Shown piece after piece: positions 1 through 8,467 of a DNA stretch of 64,000 bases. This DNA is from Phycisphaerae bacterium (GTDB taxonomy: Bacteria; Planctomycetota; Phycisphaerae; UBA1845; Fen-1342), in the NCBI GenBank assembly GCA_028279405.1, contig JANQNU010000059.1, forward strand, positions 1 to 64,000, written 5' to 3'. Position 1 is the first letter of the stretch. Every line of letters starts with the position of its first letter. The position numbers were made by a program, and so were the translations under genes. The notes under the pieces are model-generated. The model did no database searches, was not told where the DNA came from, and saw nothing but the letters and a program-made list of their open reading frames with translations.

Positions 1-327
1 GTCTCGCTCGTCCAGATGGCCAAGACCTCTGCCGCGATCGCGAAGCTCGATGATGCCGGCGGTCTGTACATCGTCATCATGACAGACCCGACGACGGCCG
101 GGGTAGCGGCCAGCTTCGCGTTCCTCGGGGACGTGACAATTGCCGAACCGGGCGCGTTGATCGGGTTCGCCGGCCCGCGGGTGATCGCCAACACCATCAA
201 GACTACGTTGCCCGAAGGATTTCAGAGTGCCGAGTTCATGCTCGAGCACGGTTTCGTCGACCGCATCGTGCATCGCAAGGATTTGCGCAGCGAGGTCGCA
301 CGGATCATTGACTACTGTAACAAGTGA
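1..327 (+). CDS. accD: Acetyl-CoA carboxylase carboxyltransferase beta subunit, C-terminal part
   Basis: The reading frame is already open at base 1, so this is the 3' end of a gene that begins outside the window. The 108 visible residues hold the end of the carboxyltransferase crotonase-like fold: [11 protein letters not shown], then the [17 protein letters not shown] stretch, the IGFAGPRVI segment and the closing [13 protein letters not shown] typical of AccD. The enzyme pairs with AccA to move carboxyl from biotin to acetyl-CoA, the first step of fatty acid synthesis. The N-terminal zinc finger lies outside and cannot be checked. The next gene starts 6 bases after the stop, so the two are probably cotranscribed. 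Confidence 0.93.
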   Translation, partial: VSLVQMAKTSAAIAKLDDAGGLYIVIMTDPTTAGVAASFAFLGDVTIAEPGALIGFAGPRVIANTIKTTLPEGFQSAEFMLEHGFVDRIVHRKDLRSEVARIIDYCNK

Positions 328-333
328 CACCTT

Positions 334-1401
334 ATGCCCCCATCCGATCTGCCTGATTCGCGGCCTGAAGTCTCTGTCGTCGTCCCTGTCTTCCAGGAGC
401 AGGAGAGTCTTCCTACCGTCGTGCCGCGGTTCGTCGAATCTCTCTCGAATCAGCGCCGTTCGTTCGAGTTGATCTTCGTTAACGACGGTAGTCGCGACCG
501 GTCCGCGGAACTGCTCGACCGCTTCGCCGGAGACGATCCGCGCATCCGCGTGATTCACCTGGCGCGCAATTACGGGCAGACGGCGGCGATGATGGCGGGA
601 TTCTGGGCGGCCCGAGCGCCGGTCATCGTTCCGTTGGACGGCGATGGTCAGAACGAGCCGGACGAGGTCGAGCGGCTCGTTGACAAGCTCGAAGAGGGCT
701 ACGACGTCGTCAGCGGCTGGCGCAAGGAACGCAAGGATTCGTGGTTGCGAACGCGCGTATCGCGCTGTGCCAATTGGCTCATCGGCAAGATCACGGGGGT
801 TTATCTGCACGACTACGGCTGCACGTTGAAGGCCTATCGTGCCGAGATGATTCGCGACAGCCGTCTGTTCGGCGAAATGCACCGGTTCATTCCGGTGTAC
901 GCGAGCATGCACGGTGCGCGAATCTGCGAACTGGTGGTCCGTCACAATCCGCGCACACACGGTACCAGCAAGTACGGGTACAACCGCATCGTCAAGGTTG
1001 CGCTCGATCTGATCCTTGTCCGGATGCTTCAGAAGTACGGCACGAAGCCGATGCATTTCTTCGGGATCATCACGAAGTGGTCCTGGGTCGGAGCGCTGGC
1101 GTGCCTGGGGTTCGCGGTGATCAACGCGATCATCTCGCAGGATCCGTGGGCTGCGTTTTGGGGCAAGGCTCCGCTGTTTGGCCTGGGTCTGTTCACGCTC
1201 GGTTTCTTCGCGATCATGCTCGGGCTGGTGGCCGAGGTCGCGATGCGTTCCGCATACGAACACGACGCCGGCCGTTATTGGGACGAGGCCCGGCGAGTGA
1301 ACTTCGATGGGGCCCCGGATGCCCGGCCTCGAACCGCTGACTGGGAACTGAGCGCCCCCGGGCAACCGGCTGTGCCGGCCTATTCGCGCACCTCTGACTG
1401 A
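334..1401 (+). CDS. Family 2 glycosyltransferase, membrane-bound (polyprenyl-phosphate sugar transferase type)
   Basis: This 355-residue protein has a GT2 (GT-A fold) domain at about residues 10-235: VSVVVPVFQEQESL at the start, FVNDGSRD for nucleotide binding, the acidic DGDGQNEPDE in place of a DXD, and LHDYGCTLKAYR followed by GTSKYGYNR, as in DPM1/GtrB/ArnC-type enzymes. Two hydrophobic segments near residues 245-265 and 280-305 anchor it. Such enzymes transfer a sugar from a nucleotide donor to a polyprenyl phosphate at the cytoplasmic face. The sugar and the downstream acceptor cannot be told from the sequence. It follows accD closely on the same strand. Confidence 0.88.
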   Translation: MPPSDLPDSRPEVSVVVPVFQEQESLPTVVPRFVESLSNQRRSFELIFVNDGSRDRSAELLDRFAGDDPRIRVIHLARNYGQTAAMMAGFWAARAPVIVPLDGDGQNEPDEVERLVDKLEEGYDVVSGWRKERKDSWLRTRVSRCANWLIGKITGVYLHDYGCTLKAYRAEMIRDSRLFGEMHRFIPVYASMHGARICELVVRHNPRTHGTSKYGYNRIVKVALDLILVRMLQKYGTKPMHFFGIITKWSWVGALACLGFAVINAIISQDPWAAFWGKAPLFGLGLFTLGFFAIMLGLVAEVAMRSAYEHDAGRYWDEARRVNFDGAPDARPRTADWELSAPGQPAVPAYSRTSD

Positions 1402-1440
1402 CGCTCATTGGTTGGTACTAGAGGTTTTTGCATGAACACC

Positions 1441-1560
1441 GGGTGGCACTGGTAGCTTGCTACCGGTGTTTAGGCAGTGCTCGTGTGGTATTCGCTGGAT
1501 CCACTAGCAACTTGATCAACTGCACGTTCCCAACACTGGCGGCTCGTTCACCAGTGTCCT
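1441..1560. repeat. Two-armed inverted repeat element, copy 1
   Basis: A left arm at 1441-1471 (GGGTGGCACTGGTAGCTTGC and on to CCGGTGTTT) and an inverted right arm at 1529-1559 flank a spacer of about 57 bases. The spacer aligns with that of the copy at 60770-60891: both contain ATTCGCT, TTGATCAA or CTGATCAAA, and GCACGT next to CCCAACACTGGCGG. The two copies also share a conceptual peptide in the same frame. The element is non-coding and MITE-like in layout. It fills the gap between two genes that converge (glycosyltransferase and GNAT). Confidence 0.75.
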
Positions 1561-1587
1561 GCTGGTGTCAGCAACCTGCCGGCAGGG

Positions 1588-2151
1588 TTACGTCGGGGCG
1601 CTTCGTTCCAGCAGGTAGTCGTTTCGGCGGATCATCATTCGGAGCAGTCGTTCCGTTCGGCGATAGACGGGGAACGTGTGGGTTTCGAATCCGTCCTGGC
1701 GGAACCCGCACACGTGATACGTTGCGATCGCAGGGGCATTCTCGGTAAACACCACCAGGTTGACGCGCGAAGCGTCGCGCTCGACGAACGCGCGCCGTAG
1801 CAGGCGCTCCACGAGCAATCGACCGAACCCTTGGCCGCGAAGTGTGGGATTGACGAGGATGTGTCCGAGCCAGTAGCGGCCTGCGGGCCCGTTTAGCACG
1901 TTCAGCTCGCCGTAGCCGACGGGATCGTCGTCGTGAACCAGTACGTGGGGCTCGTGGCCGCGCTTCTCCCAGCCACGGACGTCGCTCGGCGTGATCGGCA
2001 GTCGCGTTTGCGGAGCGACCCAGTAACCCTCATTGGCGTCCGCAATCCAGGCCGCCACGCGCTCGGCATCTTCCGGGCGAGGAGTAACGAGTTGGACATC
2101 GGCATTGGCCGGCCGGGTTGCCACCTTTTCTCCTGCTGCGACTGACGTCAC
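1588..2151 (-). CDS. GNAT family N-acetyltransferase
   Basis: The product is 187 residues with a GTG start at 2151. It has the GNAT acetyl-CoA signature at about residues 103-112 (NPTLRGQGFGRLLVERLLRRAF) within the beta4-alpha3 element, followed by VNLVVFTENAPAIATYHVCGF, the usual beta5-alpha4 segment with the NxxA...Y...GF pattern. It probably acetylates a small amine or a protein N-terminus, but the substrate is unknown. It converges on the glycosyltransferase and diverges from the methyltransferase on the other side. An earlier or later start is possible. Confidence 0.8.
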   Translation of the reverse strand: MTSVAAGEKVATRPANADVQLVTPRPEDAERVAAWIADANEGYWVAPQTRLPITPSDVRGWEKRGHEPHVLVHDDDPVGYGELNVLNGPAGRYWLGHILVNPTLRGQGFGRLLVERLLRRAFVERDASRVNLVVFTENAPAIATYHVCGFRQDGFETHTFPVYRRTERLLRMMIRRNDYLLERSAPT

Positions 2152-2215
2152 AATCTACGATCGTAGATCACGCATACCATTGTATGCCCGAACTCGGTGC
2201 GAATGTGAGGATCCA

Positions 2216-2920
2216 GTGGAGGCGTTTCGCGGTTATCCGGTGATCGAACGCACAATCGAGGTAGCGGGTCGGACGTACACGATTGTCGGGCCGGCCAATT
2301 TCGAGTCGTTGCTCGACGATCCGCAGGTGATTGCGCGGTTCGATCAGGATGAGTTCATGCCCTATTGGGCCGAGTTCTGGCCAGCAGCGACGCTCCTCGC
2401 CGAAGAGGTCGCATCCTGGCCGCATGCGGCACAGAACAGCTCGCCGACCGTCCTCGAGGTTGGGTGTGGGCTGGGGTTGGTCGGGCTCGTCCTGCTGGAG
2501 CGCGGCTATGACGTGACCTTGTCGGATTATGACGACGATGCGCTGGCTTTTGTCGCACAGAGCGCGCAACGAAGCGGACTACCCGTTCCGAAGACGGCAT
2601 TCATCGACTGGCGCGAAACGTACCCACAGCACTATAGCGATCGGATCGTGGCGGCCGAGGTGCTCTACGAGCGGCGAAACCTCGATGCGGTGGCACGTTT
2701 CATCCAGCGCCATCTGAAGCCGGCTGGTGTTGCGTTGGTTTGTGACGGCAACCGACAGGTCGCTGACGGGTTCCGGGATGCTGCCCGACAGGCCGGGCTC
2801 GCGCTCTGTGAACGGTCGACGGAGAAGACCGTTGCTGGCCGAACGACGCCGATTCGCGGCAGGATCTTCGAGTTGCGACACAAGGGGAGTCACGATACCT
2901 CAACGCTTAACCGCGGTTGA
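2216..2920 (+). CDS. Class I SAM-dependent methyltransferase, METTL21/NNMT-like
   Basis: The frame is open from 2033, but that would overlap the divergent GNAT gene. The GTG at 2216 has GAGG six bases upstream and gives 234 residues. The SAM site is clear: VLEVGCGLGLVGLVLLERG (motif I), then LSDYDDDAL (motif II) and a WR.TYP..YSDRIVAAEVLYE segment where D/N-PP motifs sit in N-methyltransferases. The N-terminal FMPYWAEFWPAATLLAEEV matches the lysine/nicotinamide methyltransferase-like group, whose known members modify protein lysines. The substrate here is not known. Confidence 0.8.
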   Translation: MEAFRGYPVIERTIEVAGRTYTIVGPANFESLLDDPQVIARFDQDEFMPYWAEFWPAATLLAEEVASWPHAAQNSSPTVLEVGCGLGLVGLVLLERGYDVTLSDYDDDALAFVAQSAQRSGLPVPKTAFIDWRETYPQHYSDRIVAAEVLYERRNLDAVARFIQRHLKPAGVALVCDGNRQVADGFRDAARQAGLALCERSTEKTVAGRTTPIRGRIFELRHKGSHDTSTLNRG

Positions 2921-2944
2921 GTGTCCCGAACAGGAGCTTTCAAG

Positions 2945-3736
2945 ATGTACGGAATCGGAAACGCAATGGTCGTTGCCTGGTTTCTGATCGGATCGCAGAC
3001 GGTCGCCATGGCCGTGGGCCCTACCTCGGCGAAGCTGCCCGGTTCGGCTGTGCTGTCAGAGCAGGAGGAGCGGGCCCGTCAGAAGCCGGCGGAAGGCGCG
3101 CCGCCCGACATCAACGATCGCTTTCGGGATCCGACGCTGAAGGTCGACGATTGGGTAAAGCGCTGGGAGTCCGAAAGCCGTGAGATCGCCGCCCATCGGG
3201 ACGACGTCGTTTCGGCGATCGGTCTACGACCGGGTATGCACGTGGCCGACCTAGGGGCCGGCACGGGTCTCTTCCTCGAGCCGTTCGTACAGGCGGTCGG
3301 GGCCAAGGGCCGGGTGTATGTGCTGGAGATTGCGCCGAAGTTCGTCGAGTATTTGCGAGAACGCGCGCGGCAGGCGGGCTGGAAGAATGTCGAGGCCCGG
3401 CTGTCTCGCCCCGACGACACGACGTTGCCGGCGAAAGCCGTCGATCTCGTTTTCCTTTGCGATACGTACCATCATTTCGAGCAGCCGGAGAAGATGTTGC
3501 GCTCGATCCACCGCGCGCTGCGTGCCGGCGGCCAACTGATCGTGATCGACTTCGAACGCATCCCCGGCGAGTCACGTGATTGGATACTGGGCCACGTCCG
3601 CGCGGGCAAAGCGACGTTCCGCAAGGAGATCGAGTCCGCAGGCTTCGTGTTCCGCGAAGAAGTGAAGATCAAGGGATTTCGCGAAAACTACTTCCTGCGG
3701 TTCGAAAAGCCGACAACGAAGGTCGCGCCAAAGTAG
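2945..3736 (+). CDS. Exported class I SAM-dependent methyltransferase
   Basis: ATG at 2945 is preferred over a GTG at 2921 because AGGAG lies 9 bases before it. It gives 263 residues. Residues 1-24 are hydrophobic and end near AMA-VG, like a signal peptide. A methyltransferase domain follows: GMHVADLGAGTGLFLEPFVQAVG (motif I), VYVLEIAPKF (motif II), LVFLCDTYHHFEQPEKML and RAGGQLIVIDFER. Methyltransferases of this Ubie-like type with an apparent export signal recur in planctomycetes and some proteobacteria. The substrate and the source of SAM outside the cytoplasm are unexplained, so the N-terminus could instead be a membrane anchor. Confidence 0.82.
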   Translation: MYGIGNAMVVAWFLIGSQTVAMAVGPTSAKLPGSAVLSEQEERARQKPAEGAPPDINDRFRDPTLKVDDWVKRWESESREIAAHRDDVVSAIGLRPGMHVADLGAGTGLFLEPFVQAVGAKGRVYVLEIAPKFVEYLRERARQAGWKNVEARLSRPDDTTLPAKAVDLVFLCDTYHHFEQPEKMLRSIHRALRAGGQLIVIDFERIPGESRDWILGHVRAGKATFRKEIESAGFVFREEVKIKGFRENYFLRFEKPTTKVAPK

Positions 3737-3752
3737 ATGGCGCTGCGTGTCC

Positions 3753-4493
3753 TCAGTCCTCGTATGTATACCAGCCGGGCGCGAGTTGGATTTCGTCCGA
3801 TCGCCCTGGGAGTCGCCTGGGGCTGGGATCGAACTCGATGCCGACCGGGTCGCCGATGCTGGTTCCCGTCACGAAAAGGACGTGCGTACGACCGTCCCTG
3901 TAGGTTCGGCGTACGATGTGAGAGACTTGATACAAGCCGATCCAACGTCCTGGGAGCTTACCCCTTTGCAGGGCTTCCTGGGCAGCACGTTCGAACGCCG
4001 GCCGGCTCATTGCAAAGCGGAGGCGGGCCGGCCAGGGGTAGGTGATGCCGGTCAGCATCACCGCCGCGCATAATGGCGCGACCAGCCAGCGTCCAACCCG
4101 ACCGCGCGCGTGTGCATCCCGCCCGGCGCGCTCGCGATCGAGGTAGCAGAGCGCAGCGCGCACGAACGTCAGAACGACGAGGCCGAGCCACACCGGCGCC
4201 ATCAGGAGATAGAAGCAGCAACCCGGTACGGCGCTCAGCCATAGCGGCACGCTCATTTGAAGCAGGCCCAACGTCGTCAGTACCAGTAGCGTCCCGCACT
4301 CGGACATCGTGGGCGGCGATGCCCAGTCTCGCCAACTTCGCCGGGCGCCGAGCCGATAGGTCGATGGATTGCGCGCGTCGAACGCCCGCCCGCACTCCGG
4401 ACATGTCCGCTCCGGCAATCCCGTTAGCGTGTACCGACAATCGAGACATTCCGCGTTGATCGGCAACGGTAGGATCGTGTCGCGGGTATCCAT
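3753..4493 (-). CDS. Zinc-ribbon membrane protein of unknown function
   Basis: The protein has 246 residues. Cys16-x2-Cys19 (CLDCRYTLTGL) and Cys31-x2-Cys34 (CPECG) form a zinc ribbon of the kind repeated in planctomycete membrane proteins. Two strongly hydrophobic segments follow (about residues 68-120), then a basic stretch, a third hydrophobic segment (about 138-156) and a soluble tail ending APGWYTYED. I do not recognise a catalytic motif. The same ribbon occurs in the PrsW-like protein at 41183-42058 and in a small protein at 59091-59243. It diverges from the pentapeptide-repeat gene. Confidence 0.75.
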   Translation of the reverse strand: MDTRDTILPLPINAECLDCRYTLTGLPERTCPECGRAFDARNPSTYRLGARRSWRDWASPPTMSECGTLLVLTTLGLLQMSVPLWLSAVPGCCFYLLMAPVWLGLVVLTFVRAALCYLDRERAGRDAHARGRVGRWLVAPLCAAVMLTGITYPWPARLRFAMSRPAFERAAQEALQRGKLPGRWIGLYQVSHIVRRTYRDGRTHVLFVTGTSIGDPVGIEFDPSPRRLPGRSDEIQLAPGWYTYED

Positions 4494-4669
4494 GAGCGCT
4501 CACCGATCGGCTGCGGGCACACTGTCGTTCGATGCGCCCGATTGTCGGTCTCGAGCGGATTTGATAAAGTTGACGTTCTTGCCATTTGTACGCACTGCGC
4601 GGGGCGCGGGTTCATCAATGCGGGAATACCGGGCCCGTTTATCTCCAACGCCGACCGGTTTCGGAGCCC

Positions 4670-7351
4670 ATGACAGACAGCCGAGACAATCCGTCGAACG
4701 CAGCTACACCGAGCGATGCCGAGGAGCGAGGAATACCCGCCTCCGGTACGCCGCGGACAGCGGCCGCGACCAGTGTGCCGACCGACGCTGGAGCGCTCCT
4801 GGTTCCGTCGACGACGAGCGGCTCGACAGCGCTGTCTCAGCCAACCCTCGGTCCTAGCGTGACAGGGCAGGGGGCAGAGGCATTGGCGCCCGGCGAAGAC
4901 GTGAACGGCGGTAGGGGGCGCGGTCCCGATGAGATTGACGCGCTTCGCGACGCGGTCAACGAGGCCGCGAAGCATGTCACGACGCGCTTCGCGACGTTCC
5001 TGTTCATCACGGCGTACCTCGCGGTAACCGTCAGCGCGACGACCGACGAAGACCTGCTGCGCGAGAGTCCGTTGCAGTTGCCGTTGCTGGGGATCGGCCT
5101 GCCGCTGGTGCCGTTCTATATCACGATGCCGTGGATTTACCTGGTGATGCACGGCTATTTGCTGTTTCAGTTGCTGCTGCTCTCCGAGAAAGTGCAGGCG
5201 TTCCTTGAAGCGATCCCCAACCGTCCCGAGCTGCTACGCCAGCGCGCCCGGCTGTTTCCATTCCCAACACTGCACCTGCTCGTACGGGCCGACGCTGACG
5301 GACCGGTGAAGGGGGCAGCCCTGCACTTGGTTAACGCGATTCACCTGGTCGTACCGTTATTGATGCTGATGGGCATGTTGTGGCGGTTTCTGCCGTATCA
5401 CCACGCCTGGGGTCACGGCGTGCAACGGGCCGCGATTCTGGCGGACTTGGTCATGTTGTGGCTGATGTGGCCGATCATTGCTCGCGCCCGCGGCGCGGTG
5501 CGGGACATGGGATACGCCGGGCTACCAAGCATGCTCGATGGTGCGATGGCCACCCTCGCAGAATGGGCGCGCAACGCGCGGTTCTTCGTGACGGCGTTCA
5601 TCTACAAAATGACCGAGACCGCGATTCTGATGATGCACGCAATTGGGCCGTGGCGCGCGCCGGCTTCAGTGATCGTGCTTTTTGTCTCGTTTCGATTGCT
5701 GGTCGTGCCGGGTGGGGCATTGGATTCGTTTGTGCCGATGTGCACGCTGTCTGATACAGGCAAGGATGGTACAGAAGGTAAGCGGCTATACCATTGGCGG
5801 CTGGGCGAGTGGTCGCTGGGACGCATTGCGCTACGTGACTATGAAGCCTGGATCAGCCGCCTGTTCGGACGCCGCGTGCCCGGGATTGATAGGAACTGGC
5901 TGGAGCCGTGGGTGCACCGCAACTTGGACTTGGGTGGCAGGACTCTCGTCAAGGAGCCGCCACCGCCGGAACTCCTTGCAAGATACGTCGAACTAGGCGA
6001 TGAGGATTCGCGAGAAGCGCGAATCGAAGAATGCTGGCAACGGCATTCGATTGGTCTGGACCTCGCCGGCCGCGACCTGCGTGGTGCCTATCTGGAGGGC
6101 GCCAAGCTCTACAACGCAAACTTGCGCGAGGCGAATCTCAGCGATGCGGTAATGCGGCAAATTCAATGCCAAGGTGCGGACCTTTCGGTTGCCTTTCTCG
6201 ACCGGGTGGATTTGAATTCAGGCCATCTTGAGCGTGTGAGAGCAATAGGTGCGCGATTCCGCAATGCCGCCATGCCAGCAGTGCGCCTCGAGGCTGCTAC
6301 ACTCAGCGGCGCTCATCTCCAGGCTGCCGATCTAACAAGTGCCCACCTTGAGCGGTCCAGGCTCAATGCTGCCCGTTTCGAGGGCGCGCGCTTAGTTAGG
6401 GCCCGTCTAGATCGCGCGAACCTCCGGCAGGCTCGCTTGCGGGCCGCACAGCTCTGGTATGCTCATCTTGGTCATGCAGATCTCAGAGATGCTCACCTCG
6501 AGGCTGCGAGTCTCCGGAGTGCTCGCCTCGCGGGCGCTAACCTCAGCCGCGCCATCCTTTGGGGCGCGGACCTCAGGGGAACAGATCTGGTCGGTGCCAA
6601 TCTCGCCAATGTGTCGTTAGAAGGAGCGATACTAGTTGCGCCCAATCACCGCAATACGCACGTCTCGACGGCTGTTCTTCGTGCGTGCCTCCTTCAATAT
6701 GCTAGCCTCGAAGGCGTTTTTGGTGAGCCTGCGATATTTGAGGCGAATGACATCCGAATGCTCCGTGAGGCCGAATACCCTACCACGGAGATGTGGCATG
6801 AGTTCTCTGACGCAGTACTCGAGGTGATTCCGGAGGGCCGACACCGTCACGATGCCCGGCAGCAACTTGCAGATGCCTGGCGAGGAATCCAATTGGCGGC
6901 GTCTGAGGCAAGTTTGAAGCTTGAGCCCGGCGGCGACTGCCTAGTAGATCCGAGCAATAACTGGCGATCGAGTTCCGCAGGTAGTGCCGAGGCCCACTGC
7001 CGCGCCGTCATCCTGGTGGATTTGGCATGCGAGTCGAAGTGGGTCGCAAGTGCAATTGCAAGCCGTGCGTCCGGCTATGTACACAATCACGGCGAGGCTC
7101 ACATTGATCGAAGCCTCGGCGTCGTGCTTGCCCGCGCGCTGCTGGAACGACGCGCGACCCTCGATTGCGAAGGGATCAACGCGCTTTCGGACGACAACCT
7201 CGCACAGTTGCGCACGATTGTCGATGACGAGAACAACAAACATATCGTCGCCGAGTTGGAGGCCTACCTCGCGGAGCAGCGCGCGGGTGAAGAGGAATCG
7301 GGTCCGACGTCGTCCCAGCCGGCTGTGTCGCAGCCGGTGGGATCGCGCTGA
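4670..7351 (+). CDS. Membrane-anchored pentapeptide-repeat protein
   Basis: ATG at 4670 gives 893 residues. Residues 1-80 are Thr/Ser/Gly-rich and low in complexity. A multi-span membrane domain follows at about 95-370, opening with ATFLFITAYLAV and TTDEDLL.ESPLQLPLLGIGLPL, a sequence I recall from other membrane pentapeptide proteins. From about residue 461 to 660 there are roughly 40 pentapeptides of A(D/N/H)L-type, such as LREANLSDA and ADLRGTDLVGANL, which fold as a right-handed quadrilateral beta-helix. The last 230 residues are soluble and unlike any family I know. Base composition is lower in GC over the repeat. The function is unknown; a scaffold or sensor role is only a guess. Confidence 0.85.
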   Translation: MTDSRDNPSNAATPSDAEERGIPASGTPRTAAATSVPTDAGALLVPSTTSGSTALSQPTLGPSVTGQGAEALAPGEDVNGGRGRGPDEIDALRDAVNEAAKHVTTRFATFLFITAYLAVTVSATTDEDLLRESPLQLPLLGIGLPLVPFYITMPWIYLVMHGYLLFQLLLLSEKVQAFLEAIPNRPELLRQRARLFPFPTLHLLVRADADGPVKGAALHLVNAIHLVVPLLMLMGMLWRFLPYHHAWGHGVQRAAILADLVMLWLMWPIIARARGAVRDMGYAGLPSMLDGAMATLAEWARNARFFVTAFIYKMTETAILMMHAIGPWRAPASVIVLFVSFRLLVVPGGALDSFVPMCTLSDTGKDGTEGKRLYHWRLGEWSLGRIALRDYEAWISRLFGRRVPGIDRNWLEPWVHRNLDLGGRTLVKEPPPPELLARYVELGDEDSREARIEECWQRHSIGLDLAGRDLRGAYLEGAKLYNANLREANLSDAVMRQIQCQGADLSVAFLDRVDLNSGHLERVRAIGARFRNAAMPAVRLEAATLSGAHLQAADLTSAHLERSRLNAARFEGARLVRARLDRANLRQARLRAAQLWYAHLGHADLRDAHLEAASLRSARLAGANLSRAILWGADLRGTDLVGANLANVSLEGAILVAPNHRNTHVSTAVLRACLLQYASLEGVFGEPAIFEANDIRMLREAEYPTTEMWHEFSDAVLEVIPEGRHRHDARQQLADAWRGIQLAASEASLKLEPGGDCLVDPSNNWRSSSAGSAEAHCRAVILVDLACESKWVASAIASRASGYVHNHGEAHIDRSLGVVLARALLERRATLDCEGINALSDDNLAQLRTIVDDENNKHIVAELEAYLAEQRAGEEESGPTSSQPAVSQPVGSR

Positions 7352-7363
7352 GTGAAGGGGACA

Positions 7364-7790
7364 TTAGCGCAGCACGCCGAGCGCTGCGCGTCGGCGTGGC
7401 ACCCTGGGCGAGCGGTCAAATGGCGGGCGGGACGCCCGCCCCACCCTTGACTAGCACACGTCCCGAACACCGGCGGACAAGCGAGCCGCGAGCGCGAGCG
7501 AGCGGTCCGGACAGGTGAGGTGGTCAAGCCATTGCCTCCTCGCTTGGGTGGCACTGGCGGCTTGTTCGCCAGTGTTGGGGACGCCCTGGGTTTGGGTGAG
7601 CTCTTCCAGGACTTGCGCTGTGGCCCAGAGAATCGGAGCGCCGTAAGAACCCCTCGCTCGCGCTCGGGGTTCGTTGTCTATGGTGTGTGGTTCGCGCTGG
7701 GGCCTGTGGCGTAGACACAGGCCTCGCAAAGGGAGCTTGCTCCCCCTCGCGCTTGCGCTCGGGGTTCGTATTTCCGGAACGTCGGATTGT
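7364..7790. repeat. Intergenic repeat cluster upstream of the isc operon
   Basis: This stretch has no supported gene. It holds a small hairpin (GCGCAGC at 7367-7373 with GCTGCGC at 7383-7389), a reversed GGGCGGGCGTCTCGCCC-type module at about 7423-7444, a reversed CCGCTCGC...GCGGCTCGC module at 7481-7507, a single GGGTGGCACTGGCGGCTTG arm with its partner at 7546-7577, and two CCTCGC..GCGCTCGGGG modules at 7649-7675 and 7742-7770. All of these recur elsewhere in intergenic DNA of this window. Open frames across it are made of the repeats and are not genes. Confidence 0.8.
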
Positions 7791-7827
7791 GCGATTCGCC
7801 GCTTTTTTCGGACTTTTCGGCTCGGCC

Positions 7828-7856
7828 TTGAAATCGTACCAAATCGATACTATATT
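7828..7856 (+). promoter_or_regulatory. Sigma70-like promoter and possible operator of the isc operon
   Basis: TTGAAA at 7828-7833 and TATATT at 7851-7856 are 17 bases apart, close to the sigma70 consensus, in an AT-richer patch about 78 bases before the Rrf2 gene. Within the spacer, a 10-base direct repeat (AAATCGTACC then AAATCGATAC, 7831-7850) and an ATCG-N8-CGAT dyad (7833-7848) overlap the promoter. An Rrf2-type regulator binding here would shut off its own operon, which is how IscR acts. The operator part is inference. Confidence 0.6.
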
Positions 7857-7933
7857 CATCCTCGACGCGTACAATAGATGTAGAGGCTGATCAGCGTGTC
7901 GGAAGTGAGTTCGTCGATCGAGGGATTCGCGGG

Positions 7934-8434
7934 ATGTTGAGTCTGACCAAGAAGACGGAGTATGCGTTGATCGCGTTGTGCGATCTGGCGCAGCTGCCGA
8001 CGGACAGCGTGGTCAGTGCCCGCGACCTGGCGGGGCGGAACAACGTGCCGCTCTCGATCATGATGAACCTGTTGAAGCTGCTGGCCGGAACCGGTTTCGT
8101 CAAGTCGGTTCGCGGTGCCAACGGCGGCTATCGCCTCGATCGGTCGGCGGCGCACATCTCGCTGGCTGAAGTGATCGAGGTCATCGACGGACCGATGCGG
8201 TTCGTGCAGTGTGCCGGCAGTTCGGAGCATCAGCAGGCTTCGCACGCGGCGCGTCGTATCACGACGGCCATTGACGGCGTCAGCACCGGCAGCTGTGAGC
8301 TCGAATGTTCCTGTATCGTGCGCGACCCGTTGCGGCGCGTTCACGAGCGGATGCGAGCGTTGTTGGATGGAATTACGGTGGCGGAGTTGGCGGTTCGACC
8401 CGATCGGAGCCGCCTGACGGTCATGGGAACCTGA
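7934..8434 (+). CDS. iscR: Rrf2/IscR-type Fe-S-sensing transcriptional regulator
   Basis: The 166-residue protein opens with the Rrf2 winged helix: LSLTKKTEYALIALCDLAQ, then VSARDLAGRNNVPLSIMMNLLKLL and the wing VRGANGGYRLDR. Three cysteines in the C-terminal half, one in VQCAG (residue 96) and a group in SCELECSC (about 118-124), are placed like the [2Fe-2S] ligands of IscR. It heads the isc operon with iscS 33 bases downstream, so it most likely represses the operon when Fe-S clusters are plentiful. The gene name is given by context and family; NsrR-like sensing of nitric oxide cannot be excluded. Confidence 0.88.
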   Translation: MLSLTKKTEYALIALCDLAQLPTDSVVSARDLAGRNNVPLSIMMNLLKLLAGTGFVKSVRGANGGYRLDRSAAHISLAEVIEVIDGPMRFVQCAGSSEHQQASHAARRITTAIDGVSTGSCELECSCIVRDPLRRVHERMRALLDGITVAELAVRPDRSRLTVMGT

Positions 8435-8467
8435 GTGTTCGCAACCTCGAAGGGATGAAAAACAGCG

